Assembly (NCBI GenBank): GCA_040219935.1
Contig: JAVJUA010000078.1
Span: 12,564-76,563, forward strand
Source of the DNA: UBA7803 sp040219935
GTDB taxonomy: Bacteria; Pseudomonadota; Gammaproteobacteria; Pseudomonadales; Azotimanducaceae
DNA: 64,000 nucleotides
Reading direction: 5' to 3'
A model generated the notes under the pieces. That model searched no databases, was not told the origin of the DNA, and was given only the letters and a program-made list of their open reading frames with translations. Of the stretch, positions 1 through 7,684 are shown piece by piece (positions within the stretch are counted from its first letter, which is position 1; every line of letters begins with the position of its first letter). The position numbers and the translations under genes are program-made.

Positions 1-284
1 TGGCCGGGCTGCAGGACGACGCGCCCTATACCCATCTGGCGCCGATCTCGGCCGCCTTCCACCCCATGCTGCTGGAGGCGGCGTCCGCCGGGCGCGTGCG
101 CGGGCTGCCGGTCTATCTGGCGCACGGCGCCCTGGACTGGATGTTTCCGGCGGACATGGCGCGCATGGCCCGGGACGCGCTGACCGCCGCAGGCGCCGAC
201 GTGACCTATCGCGAGATCGACGACCTGAGCCACACCTATCCGCGGGAGGAAAACACTCGGATTCTCGAGTGGCTTGCGAAATAG
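1..284 (+). CDS. alpha/beta hydrolase, C-terminal part (5' end outside window)
   Basis: The reading frame is open from base 3 to the TAG at 282-284, so about 93 residues of the C-terminus are visible. LAHGALDWMFP carries the likely catalytic Asp, and DDLSHTYP carries the likely catalytic His. The spacing and context are those of phospholipase/carboxylesterase or dienelactone-hydrolase type alpha/beta hydrolases. The nucleophile elbow lies outside the window, so the substrate cannot be judged. An AT-rich intergenic stretch follows, so this gene is probably not cotranscribed with the next one. Confidence 0.75.
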   Translation, partial: AGLQDDAPYTHLAPISAAFHPMLLEAASAGRVRGLPVYLAHGALDWMFPADMARMARDALTAAGADVTYREIDDLSHTYPREENTRILEWLAK

Positions 285-313
285 GTAATTATATGGATCA
301 ATAGCGCACGGAT

Positions 314-331
314 ATCCCTATAAATAGGGAT
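314..331. promoter_or_regulatory. 18-bp perfect palindrome, candidate operator of the HTH gene
   Basis: ATCCCTAT-AA-ATAGGGAT is a perfect inverted repeat in a conspicuously AT-rich gap. Shorter GGATC and GATCC arms flank it at about 295 and 336. It sits 19 bp upstream of the GTG of the HTH gene, where an autoregulatory operator or a -10 region would lie. Binding by that regulator is inference from position only. Confidence 0.45.
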
Positions 332-349
332 TAATAGATCCGTATAGGT

Positions 350-805
350 GTGAAAATGGCGGCCCAGTCAATCAAGGATGTGCTCTCTCCGGAGGAAGTG
401 GCCGCGCGCCTCGGCCTCCACGTCAGAACCGTGCGGCGCTACATCCGTGAAGGCCGGCTGCGCGCCACCCGGATCGGCAAGCAGTACCGCATCGCCGCCG
501 CCGACTTCGAAGCCCTGGTCGGCGCCGAGCGATCGCAGGCCGCCGCGCCCCGGCCAGCCCGCACGAGGCGGGTGGTGGTGTCCGCCACCACCGACATCCA
601 TGCCATCGGTCCGCGCGAGGGCGAACGCATCACGGCCGTGCTCGGCGCCGCGTTCACCAGCCAGGCGGGCCGGGCCGGCGCCCGCCTCGACTGCATCTAC
701 TACGAGGAGCAGGGCATGCTGCGCGTCGTCGTCAACGGCGAGCTGGAGTTCACCAGCGCCGTGCTCGGCATGGTGGCCGCCGTGCTGGCGGACGACGAGG
801 GCTGA
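350..805 (+). CDS. excisionase/MerR-like HTH regulator with C-terminal domain of unknown role
   Basis: A 151-residue protein. Residues about 11-57 form an excisionase-type (HTH_17) winged helix: VLSPEEVAARLGLHVRTVRR is followed by the wing GRLRATRIGKQYRI. The remaining ~85 residues are predicted alpha/beta and match no family I recognise; they may sense a ligand or mediate dimerisation. The start may be GTG 350 or ATG 356. Four bases separate its TGA from the GTG of the downstream hydrolase, so the two are almost certainly cotranscribed. That makes a local regulator of the hydrolase likely. The palindrome just upstream suggests autoregulation. Confidence 0.8.
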   Translation: MKMAAQSIKDVLSPEEVAARLGLHVRTVRRYIREGRLRATRIGKQYRIAAADFEALVGAERSQAAAPRPARTRRVVVSATTDIHAIGPREGERITAVLGAAFTSQAGRAGARLDCIYYEEQGMLRVVVNGELEFTSAVLGMVAAVLADDEG

Positions 806-809
806 CGAC

Positions 810-1682
810 GTGGACGTTCATGCATCCGTCTACAAATCCGAGGCCGACCGGCGCCGGGTTCACGACCTCTATCGTGCCGAGCTCGACGCCTGGCCCGTGG
901 CCCATGACGAGATCGTTGTGCCCACCCGCATGGGCGACACCTTCGTGGTTGCCAGCGGGCCCGAGGATGGACCCGCGGTGCTGCTGCTGCACGGCACCAT
1001 GGCGACCGCCGCCATGTGGCGCGAGGAGATGCCGGTGCTGGCGGCCGGGCGCCGCGTCTTCGCCGTCGACGTGATCGGCGACGCCGGCTTCAGCGCCCCG
1101 GCCCGGCCGGCGCTCACCACCGATGCCCACGCGCTGTGGCTTCTGGATGTGCTTGCAGGCCTGGGCGGGTCGCACGTGCACCTGGTCGGGCTGTCGTTCG
1201 GGGGCTGGGTGGCGATCGACTTCGCGAGCCGGTGTCCGGATCGGGTCAGCAGCCTCACCCTGATCACCCCGGGCGGCGTCGCCGACCGCAATGTGCTGGT
1301 GTGGGCGCTGCCGCTGCTGGTGCTCGGATCGTGGGGCGCGAAAAAGGTCATGCAGCGCATCCTGGGCCCGGCTCCGGCGGTCCGGAGCGAAGATCAGCAG
1401 CGGCTCGGGGCCTTGTCCGCCGCCATCTTCGAGGGCATGCGACCGCGCACGGGCGGACTGCGCACCTTCACCGACGACGTGCTGGCGAGGCTGCAGATGC
1501 CGACGCTGGTGCTGCTCGGCGCAGAGGACGTGACCATGGACTCGGGCGCCATCGCCCAGCGCTTCCGTCGGCTGGTGCCGGGTGCGACCGTCGAGGTCTT
1601 GGCCGGTAAGCGCCACTTCCTCGGGGATCAGTCGGCCGCCATTGACGGATTTCTGCGCGGTGCCCGCAGAGCCGCGAGTTGA
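810..1682 (+). CDS. alpha/beta hydrolase
   Basis: A 290-residue alpha/beta hydrolase of usual length. The oxyanion region is LLLHGTMATAAMW (about 58-70). The nucleophile elbow is GLSFGG with Ser near residue 129. The acid is in LLGAEDVTMD and the catalytic His in GKRHFLGD near the C-terminus. GTG 810 is chosen because it lies just after the stop of the HTH gene and gives a normal N-terminus; an upstream in-frame ATG would overlap the regulator extensively. The substrate is unknown. Ester hydrolases, lactonases and dehalogenases share this fold, and no cap-domain residues settle the choice. Confidence 0.82.
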   Translation: MDVHASVYKSEADRRRVHDLYRAELDAWPVAHDEIVVPTRMGDTFVVASGPEDGPAVLLLHGTMATAAMWREEMPVLAAGRRVFAVDVIGDAGFSAPARPALTTDAHALWLLDVLAGLGGSHVHLVGLSFGGWVAIDFASRCPDRVSSLTLITPGGVADRNVLVWALPLLVLGSWGAKKVMQRILGPAPAVRSEDQQRLGALSAAIFEGMRPRTGGLRTFTDDVLARLQMPTLVLLGAEDVTMDSGAIAQRFRRLVPGATVEVLAGKRHFLGDQSAAIDGFLRGARRAAS

Positions 1683-1746
1683 GCGGCGGCGGCCGGCGCC
1701 CTGGTGGGGATGGCACGGCAGGGAAGAGTGTTTCGCCACACGGCCG

Positions 1747-2636
1747 TTACAGATACTGCGCCGGGAAATACTGGGGCACTTCCTGTTTAATCTGTTCGGC
1801 AACCGTGGCCAGCTTCGCCATGGTGCTTCTTACCTCTTCTTCGGTTTCCCCGATGATGAACCCCCCAAGACCCAGAAGCTTGTGAAACGGCTTGTTCACG
1901 GGTTCGCCCAACGCGATGATGAAGCGGGTTTGGCGATCGGCGCCCAGATTGATGGCGGTCAGTGCTGCATCCTCTTCGCCGAGGATCATCATCTGTTCGG
2001 CCTCCACCACCGCTTCATTGGCCCCCAGTTTGCCTTCAATCACGAACAGCATGCCGCGCATGCCCGCGGGTATCGCGAAGTCCTTTCCGCCGCCGTGATC
2101 GAGTTGCACGTAGGCATAGATTATCTTGCGGTGGGTGAAGGGTTGAGTGGCGCTCACGCCGCAGAAATCACCCGCCAGGACGCGTACGCTGCTGCGCTCC
2201 GACGTGACCACTGGTACGTCCTCCGGCTGCACGACCACCGTCCTGACATCCTCTTCATCGGTCGCATTCCAGACCAACTGCACGAATTCGACCTTCTTGG
2301 CTGCCGCGACCGTGTCGGGTGACGGGTACTCATGATGGAAGGCGGGTGTGCCCGCATGTACGTAGTACAGTCCCCCGGCCTCGAGGTGTTGCGCGCTATC
2401 ACCATCCAGGTCCCGCCAGCGGGCGGAAAGCTCATCGCGGTCAGCCCGACGTGGGGATGCGGGCGAAAGGCTGATTCGGCGCTGGTGTCGACGCGAACGA
2501 AGTCGAACAACACGATAGGGTCGACATCGGCAACCTCGTGGCTGGTGCCATTGCCGTCTATATCGGTCGTGCCGATCAATCGCAGAGCGTGGTCGCCCAT
2601 CTTTGTTGCATTGATGATCTGGTGAGTGCGCACCAC
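1747..2636 (-). pseudogene. pirin-like cupin gene broken by a frameshift
   Basis: Two minus-strand frames together encode one pirin-family protein. The N-terminal frame runs from the ATG at 2636 (MVRTHQIINATKMGDHAL) to RPHPHVGLTAMSF, which includes the pirin metal-site motif HPH. The second frame then supplies RDLDGDSAQHLEAGGLYYVH and the whole C-terminal half, ending in KQEVPQYFPAQYL at 1747. The switch falls near 2420-2445, and a few residues of the beta-strand between HPH and the second metal site look compressed. Pirins are non-haem iron cupins with quercetinase or co-regulator roles. One indel would inactivate the gene unless it is a sequencing error. Confidence 0.72.
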
Positions 2637-2775
2637 GGCAACCTCCTGTACGTTTTAACTCTGCGCGTAGTCCCGGACGGGCGGGCGGCCACGGCGCCAT
2701 GTTGGAGCATCCGTAGGCAAGGGTCGAACTCCGTATGGCAAAGTACCGCGAACGGCTGCTCCCGGCCACAACCGG

Positions 2776-2985
2776 TCATTCCAAGTGATCTCCGGGAATC
2801 GATTCTCCTTTGCCTGGCACGAGACCCACAAACCGACATTCGCACTGTTCAATGCGGCACTGGTATTCGCCGCGGACCATTGCGCTGTCCTTGACCGGCC
2901 GCTTTGAGTGTTGACCGATTGGGTGCTTGCAGTGCGGGCAATACGTGGTTGTGCCGGACTTCTTACGATATGTGCGCGGTGGCAT
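2776..2985 (-). CDS. small Ogr/Delta-like zinc-finger protein
   Basis: A 69-residue protein. It shows Cys-X2-Cys in YCPHCKHPIG, then 23 residues, then Cys-X4-Cys in YQCRIEQC followed by ECRFVG. This matches the layout of P2 Ogr and P4 Delta late-gene activators, which use Cys-X2-Cys-X22-Cys-X4-Cys followed by a hydrophobic beta-strand. ATG 2985 is preferred over an upstream start because GGGAG lies 7 bp before it. It is divergent from the next ORF and lies in lower-GC DNA. No phage structural genes are nearby, so it is either an orphan from a decayed mobile element or a host-adapted copy. The family call rests on motif spacing alone. Confidence 0.55.
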   Translation of the reverse strand: MPPRTYRKKSGTTTYCPHCKHPIGQHSKRPVKDSAMVRGEYQCRIEQCECRFVGLVPGKGESIPGDHLE

Positions 2986-3038
2986 CAGACTTCTCCCGGC
3001 CAATTGCCGCCATACGCATGGCAGGATAGTGTTCCTCC

Positions 3039-3452
3039 ATGGACGAAGAAACTCAGGTAATCGCATGCCTCGTGATCTATTCAGGTAGCGATATCGTCAG
3101 CCAGGGTAGTTTCCAGGTGTTTGAGGTCCTGAACACGAACACGTGGCAATTGGGCGATGGTGGAGAGTTCAAGTTCACCCACTCTTGCAGAGGCATGCGG
3201 TGCGACTTAGAAGTCTCATACTCGAAAAGAGGCTCGGTTCTAGCGGAATGCAATCTGACCGTCCCGCTAAACCGCTCCAAGATTAAGTGGAAGCGGTGCA
3301 ACTTAAACGGTCGGTACATCATTCACTATCGCTGCCAGCTCGAAGACTGGGATAGCGGTAAGTTGCGAAAGGAAAGGAACAAGATTCGACGCAATGCTGA
3401 GATCCGGGGTCCGACGATCGCGAAGGCAGCCATAGACCGCGCTGGAGATTGA
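3039..3452 (+). CDS. hypothetical protein, unrecognised
   Basis: A 137-residue ORF with no family I recognise. It has no signal peptide or membrane segment. The sequence alternates hydrophobic strands (IACLVIYSGSDIVSQGSFQV, RCDLEVSYSKRGSVLAECNL) and ends in a basic stretch (KLRKERNKIRRNAEIRG), suggesting a small beta-rich domain with a nucleic-acid-binding tail. Codon use is much less GC-biased than in flanking genes, which favours a recent arrival over a chance ORF. It is divergent from the zinc-finger gene, 53 bp away. No strong Shine-Dalgarno site is visible. Confidence 0.5.
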   Translation: MDEETQVIACLVIYSGSDIVSQGSFQVFEVLNTNTWQLGDGGEFKFTHSCRGMRCDLEVSYSKRGSVLAECNLTVPLNRSKIKWKRCNLNGRYIIHYRCQLEDWDSGKLRKERNKIRRNAEIRGPTIAKAAIDRAGD

Positions 3453-3789
3453 CGGATGCGGACACTTTGGCGCTGCTGTTGAATGCACCTTCCTATCGGA
3501 TGACCGAAACGGGTCGATAGCCGCCGGTCGCGAATGTAGAGGACCAGGCGATCGTCGAGAAGCGGGCAATCAATTCTGTCAGGGCACGGCCTTGGATCTG
3601 TTCTCGAACCGATAGAGATTGTTCCCGAACGAAGCCCTGATTGAGAAGCGATACGGCAGATTGCTCAAGCCCTTCTGCGGCGACAGAAACCCACCCGCGC
3701 CTGCAAAGCGTCCTGCTCACCAGCGATGACCTGGCTTTCACGCGTCGCGTGGTGGTATGGCAGCGTCCTTGCCAAGCAGAGAAGCATCC
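3453..3789. other. 337-bp stretch without a supported gene
   Basis: No convincing gene is visible. Its GC content is lower than that of the surrounding genome, like the ORF before it. A minus-strand frame (3493-3864) reads through it with protein-like residues over its C-terminal half (for example LTELIARFSTIAWSSTFATG). Its N-terminal part is antisense to the DUF6435 gene and it lacks a start in the right place. It may be the remnant of a decayed gene. Confidence 0.4.
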
Positions 3790-3963
3790 ATGGCCCTGTT
3801 CAGACGCGATCCGACCAAGAAGCTCAGAAAGGCCTACCAGCAGAAGATGGAGGCGGCCATGCACGCGATCCGCAACGGCGACGTCCGCGAAAACGCGCGG
3901 CTGGTCGTGGAAGCCGAGAAGCTGAAGGCGCAGCTCGAGCAGGCCGAGGCGGCCGGGCGCTAG
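3790..3963 (+). CDS. small DUF6435/Lacal_2735-like protein
   Basis: A 57-residue protein starting MALFRRDPTKKLRKAYQQKM and ending in a charged amphipathic helix (VVEAEKLKAQLEQAEAAGR). The pattern of an N-terminal (F/L)-(F/K)-R-x-P-x-K-K-L, then Y-x-x-x-(M/L)-E-x-A, then x-R-N-G-D is typical of DUF6435 proteins, which are short, helical, cytoplasmic and of unknown function. ATG 3790 is chosen over an upstream in-frame start because it begins exactly at the family N-terminus and has AGAGAAG upstream. It ends 7 bp from the convergent amidohydrolase gene. Confidence 0.72.
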   Translation: MALFRRDPTKKLRKAYQQKMEAAMHAIRNGDVRENARLVVEAEKLKAQLEQAEAAGR

Positions 3964-3969
3964 CTCAGC

Positions 3970-5136
3970 TCAGGACGCTAGGGCGCTTCCCATCAACCCT
4001 TCGAAGTTGCGCCGGTAGAATGCCTCCCGCGCGCGCTCGTCCACGCCCTCCAGCGTGCTCTCGAAGCGCTTCACCGGATTGCGTCCGCCCTCCACATGCG
4101 GGAAGTCCGACGAGAACAGGGGGATCTCCGGCCCCGCCTCGCGCAGGATCCAGCCTACGTCTTCGGTGGGATAGGGCGTGGCGCGGATCTGCCGGCGCAC
4201 GTACTCCGAGGGCTTCAGCGACAGCTTCTGCAGCCGCTCCTCCATACGCGCGAAGGCGGCGTGGGCGCTGTCCAGGTAGCGCATCCAGCTCGGCAGCCAA
4301 CCGGCCCCCTGCTCGATGACGCCGAACATGAGCGCCGGATGCCGCTCCAGGATGCCGTCGATGATCAGGGTCGCCAGGGTCTGCATGACCGGCGTGGGAA
4401 TGGCCATGTAATCCACCGAGCGGAAGTTTTCGGCGCCGCCGTGGAAGTCGGGCGGTATCGGCAGCCCGTTGTGGAAGTACATGGGGTCGAGCAGCTGGCC
4501 GCCGCCGCCGACGTGAAAGACTATGGGCACGCCGGCCTCTTCGGCCAGGGCCCAGAGCGGAAACAGGTCGATATGGCTCGGGCTGTGGGTGCGCGGGCAC
4601 TGCGACGGAATCAGCAGGGCGGCGAAGCCGTTCTCGAGGGCCATCTCGGCGGTGGCGCGGGTGCGGGCGAAGTCGGCCAGCGGCACGTAGGCGGTCGCCA
4701 GCAGCCGCCGGTCGACGCTGCAGAAATCGAGCATGGCGCGGTTGTGGGCGTCGGCCACGCCATAGATCAGATCGAGGTCCTGGCTGTTCTTCTCGAGGTA
4801 AGCCAGATGCCCGTTGACGAACGTGTTAAACACGAGCTGGCTGGCGACGCCGATCAGGTCCAGGGCCTTCGGGCGGTCCTCCTTGAACAGGGCGCCCGTG
4901 GCGGCCCAGTTCTTGCGCAGCATGATCTCGTCGGCGTCCCGGGCCCGGTAGTCCGGATCGCGGTGCCTGGCCAGCACCGCGGCCAGCTCGTCGGCGCTGG
5001 TGGCGACCCGGGCCGTGCCGTCGAGGCCGAGGATGTGCTCCTTCACCGGTGCCGTGGCGAACGCGGCCAGGAACTCGGCGGTCTCCATGATGTGGGCGTC
5101 GGCATCGTGGACGATGCCCTGGTCGATGTAAGGCAT
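3970..5136 (-). CDS. amidohydrolase family 2 (ACMSD-like) metal-dependent hydrolase/decarboxylase
   Basis: A 388-residue TIM-barrel amidohydrolase of the amidohydrolase_2 group. The N-terminal metal site appears as HDADAHIMET, the second as IVFHVGGGG, and the late catalytic Asp as FSSDFPHVEGGRNP. Relatives include 2-amino-3-carboxymuconate semialdehyde decarboxylase and hydroxybenzoate decarboxylases; which activity applies here cannot be decided. ATG 5136 is chosen because GGGAG lies 8 bp upstream; an in-frame start at 5172 lacks a ribosome site. It is transcribed in the same direction as the ligase operon upstream, 41 bp away. Confidence 0.85.
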   Translation of the reverse strand: MPYIDQGIVHDADAHIMETAEFLAAFATAPVKEHILGLDGTARVATSADELAAVLARHRDPDYRARDADEIMLRKNWAATGALFKEDRPKALDLIGVASQLVFNTFVNGHLAYLEKNSQDLDLIYGVADAHNRAMLDFCSVDRRLLATAYVPLADFARTRATAEMALENGFAALLIPSQCPRTHSPSHIDLFPLWALAEEAGVPIVFHVGGGGQLLDPMYFHNGLPIPPDFHGGAENFRSVDYMAIPTPVMQTLATLIIDGILERHPALMFGVIEQGAGWLPSWMRYLDSAHAAFARMEERLQKLSLKPSEYVRRQIRATPYPTEDVGWILREAGPEIPLFSSDFPHVEGGRNPVKRFESTLEGVDERAREAFYRRNFEGLMGSALAS

Positions 5137-5177
5137 GGCGGCAGGCTCCCCTCGCTGCGGAAGCCCCATCATACCTC

Positions 5178-6188
5178 TCAGCCGGGTGCGGTGGCCTCAG
5201 CGTTGCTGGCCTGCTGCGCCGCCCGCACCTCGGCGGGGAAGTAGGTGAAGGCGGCCATCGCGTACTCCACCCGGTCCTCCACCGTCACGTAGAAGTCTTC
5301 GAGCTGCTCGATGTGGCGTAGCCGCGGCACCAGGCCCTGGTTGTTGGCGATCTGAATGGACAGTCCGGGGCGCGCGTTCATCTCCAGCAGCATCGGCCCC
5401 AGGGTCTCGTCGATGACCATGTCACAGCCCATGTAGCCGAGGCCGGTCACCTCGTAGCAGCGGGCGGCCAGGTTGAGCATCTGCTTCCAGTCGGGAATCT
5501 GCAGGTCTTCCAGGCTGGCGCCGGTGTCCGGATGATGAGTGATCAGCCGGTTCTTCTGCACCGCCGAGACGCTGCGGCCGGTGCCGATGTCGATGCCGAC
5601 GCCGATGGCGCCCTGATGCAGATTGGCCTTGCCGTCGGAGGCATGGGTCGCCAGGCGCAGCATGCCCATCACCGGATAGCCGCGGAAGACGATGATGCGG
5701 ATGTCGGGCACGCCCTCGTAGCTGACGTTGCTGAACAGCTTGCTCACCTTGACCAGCGTCTCAATGATGGCGACGTCCTGCTTGCCGCCCAGGGAGTGCA
5801 GGCCGCTCAGGATGTTGGAGACGTGGCGCTTCACGTCGTTCAGGCCGATGCGGGTGCCGCTGCTCTTCACGAAGGCGTCGCCGTCGCGGCCGACGATCAC
5901 CAGAATGCCCTTGCCGCCGCTGCCCTGGGCGGGCTTGATCACGAACTCGGTGAGGCTCGCCAGATCGTTCTGAATCGCCTCGATCTCGTGCTGGGTCTGC
6001 ACCACGTGCAGCAGTTCGGGCACCTTCAGGCGCGCCTTGCGGGCCACCAGCTTGGTCTTCAGCTTGTCGTCCACCAGCGGGTAGCGGTTGCGCGGGTTGT
6101 AGCGGGCGATGTAGCTGATGTTGCGGCGGTTCATGCCGAGCACGCCGCGTCGCGCCAGGGCGAGGGGGCTGATCCAGTCGCCAATCAC
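5178..6188 (-). CDS. RimK-like ATP-grasp alpha-L-glutamate ligase-like protein
   Basis: A 336-residue ATP-grasp enzyme. ATP-binding segments are FVIKPAQGSGGKGILV and IIETLVKVSKLF, and the metal-binding end is LLEMNARPGLSIQIANNQGL. Members of this clade, alpha-L-glutamate ligase-like proteins, are predicted to add an amino acid to a peptide or protein. The GTG start at 6188 overlaps the TGA of the upstream 7TM gene (GTGA), so translation is coupled. Comparative genomics links this ligase with an inactive transglutaminase/7TM protein and a retropepsin-like protease, and all three are present here in order. The substrate is unknown. Confidence 0.9.
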   Translation of the reverse strand: MIGDWISPLALARRGVLGMNRRNISYIARYNPRNRYPLVDDKLKTKLVARKARLKVPELLHVVQTQHEIEAIQNDLASLTEFVIKPAQGSGGKGILVIVGRDGDAFVKSSGTRIGLNDVKRHVSNILSGLHSLGGKQDVAIIETLVKVSKLFSNVSYEGVPDIRIIVFRGYPVMGMLRLATHASDGKANLHQGAIGVGIDIGTGRSVSAVQKNRLITHHPDTGASLEDLQIPDWKQMLNLAARCYEVTGLGYMGCDMVIDETLGPMLLEMNARPGLSIQIANNQGLVPRLRHIEQLEDFYVTVEDRVEYAMAAFTYFPAEVRAAQQASNAEATAPG

Positions 6189-7678
6189 GTCTTGAACACC
6201 GCGAACCGGCGCAGCTCCAGCAGCCGGTAGCCCGTGTAGCGGCCGAGCAGCAGGATCAGGCCCAGCACGCACAGGTTCAGCTCGGGAAAGTTGAACGCCA
6301 GATGCCGCACCACCGGCTGATCCATCATCAGGAAGGCCAGGGTGGCGACGGTCAGGCTGCCGCCGCCCTGAATCAGCACTTCCCGCGGGCCCTGCTCCTC
6401 CCACGTGATGGACATGCGCTCGATGGTCCAGGCGAGAATGATCAGCGGGAAAAAGGTGATGGTCAGGCCGCCGAGGAGGCCGAACCGGTAGCTCAGCAGG
6501 CTCACCACCGTGATGATGCCGATCACCACAACCACCAGGGTGGCGATGCGTGACACCAGCAGCAGGTTCAAAGACGACAGATAGGAGCGGATCACCAGGC
6601 CGATGGCCACCACCACGATGAAGCTCACCAGGCCCGGTATGAGCTGGGTCTGCAGAAACGCCAGCGCGATCAGCACCGGCATGAACGTGCCCGAGGTCTT
6701 CAGCCCCACCAGGATGCGCATGATCACCACCACCAGCGCGCCCACCGGCAGCAGCATGATCAGCTTGAACACGCCCTGCTCGGCAATCGGCAGGCCGTAC
6801 AGCGACAGCTCGAATCCGGGCGCGGCCTGGTCCATCAGCTCCGTGGCCGGGCGGGTCTGGCTGATGATGCTGAACGAGACCCGGCTGCGGGAACCGCCCA
6901 GAACCTCCAGCACGGCGGGCGACGCCGCCTGCCACAGCAGGAGCTGCGGGTTGTCCACCAGGCCGGACAGCGGGTCGAACAGCAGCCAGCCCTCGTCGTC
7001 GTCCCAGACCTGCACCAGATCCCGCAGGCCCTGGCGACGGCGGCCGTCCTCCAGCTCCAGCACCTGCACCGTGCGCGCCGGGGCGTCGGCCGTGTTCAGC
7101 AGGTTGGCCATGAGCGCGGTGGGGGAGTAGCGGTCCAGCAGCAGGCTCAGGTTCTGATTGGCGCCGGGCCGGTTCATCTCGAACGAGAGCTGCTGCGCCA
7201 GCGAGCGTGCGTCGGCGGAAATGAGGATGACCGACTCCAGGAGCTGCAGCGCGGCTGTCTGATAGGGCTCGTCCCAGGCCTGCGGCTCGGGCTCGCGTGG
7301 CGGCGCGGGCTCGACCCGATGGCCGCTGTCCTGCACCAGGTCGAGCTTGTAGAACAGCACCTGCTCACCGCGGGCGAAGCGCTTGGTCCAATGCGCGCGC
7401 CGCTGCCGGCCCTGACTCGAGACCTCGAACCCATAGCCGGGCGAGGCGCTCGACTCGCCGATCACCCGGAACGTCGACTGCTCGGGCGGCAGCGTCAGGT
7501 AAGCCTGGGTGGCGCCGCCCTGAGCCAGGTATTCGATTCTGGCTTCCACCTGCCACACCGTCTGCTGGGCGCCCGGCTTGAAGGGGATGTGGTAGGCGTC
7601 ATGGCGGTAGAGGCCGGTGCCGAGCCCGATGATGAGGAGCGCGGCAACGAAGAACAGGAAGGGTCCCCGCTGGGTCAT
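6185..7678 (-). CDS. inactive transglutaminase fused to 7 transmembrane helices
   Basis: A 497-residue inner-membrane protein. After one N-terminal helix (FLFFVAALLIIGLGTGL) comes a periplasmic part of about 230 residues with the transglutaminase-like fold (ALMANLLNTADAPARTVQVL, LVQVWDDDEGWLLFDPLSG) but no catalytic Cys at the expected site. The last ~250 residues hold about seven hydrophobic segments, such as VFKLIMLLPVGALVVVIM and GLVSFIVVVAIGLVIRSYL. This is the architecture of the inactive transglutaminase-7TM family (often UUP1). It probably binds a periplasmic peptide and signals or presents it to the cytoplasmic ligase. It follows the protease gene by 6 bp. Confidence 0.92.
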   Translation of the reverse strand: MTQRGPFLFFVAALLIIGLGTGLYRHDAYHIPFKPGAQQTVWQVEARIEYLAQGGATQAYLTLPPEQSTFRVIGESSASPGYGFEVSSQGRQRRAHWTKRFARGEQVLFYKLDLVQDSGHRVEPAPPREPEPQAWDEPYQTAALQLLESVILISADARSLAQQLSFEMNRPGANQNLSLLLDRYSPTALMANLLNTADAPARTVQVLELEDGRRRQGLRDLVQVWDDDEGWLLFDPLSGLVDNPQLLLWQAASPAVLEVLGGSRSRVSFSIISQTRPATELMDQAAPGFELSLYGLPIAEQGVFKLIMLLPVGALVVVIMRILVGLKTSGTFMPVLIALAFLQTQLIPGLVSFIVVVAIGLVIRSYLSSLNLLLVSRIATLVVVVIGIITVVSLLSYRFGLLGGLTITFFPLIILAWTIERMSITWEEQGPREVLIQGGGSLTVATLAFLMMDQPVVRHLAFNFPELNLCVLGLILLLGRYTGYRLLELRRFAVFKT

Positions 7679-7684
7679 GTCGCC

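Noticed and set aside
3493..3864. Minus-strand ORF of 123 codons with protein-like C-terminal half
   Set aside because: Its N-terminal third is antisense to the supported DUF6435 gene and it lacks a ribosome site; it was kept only as a possible remnant in the intergenic note.
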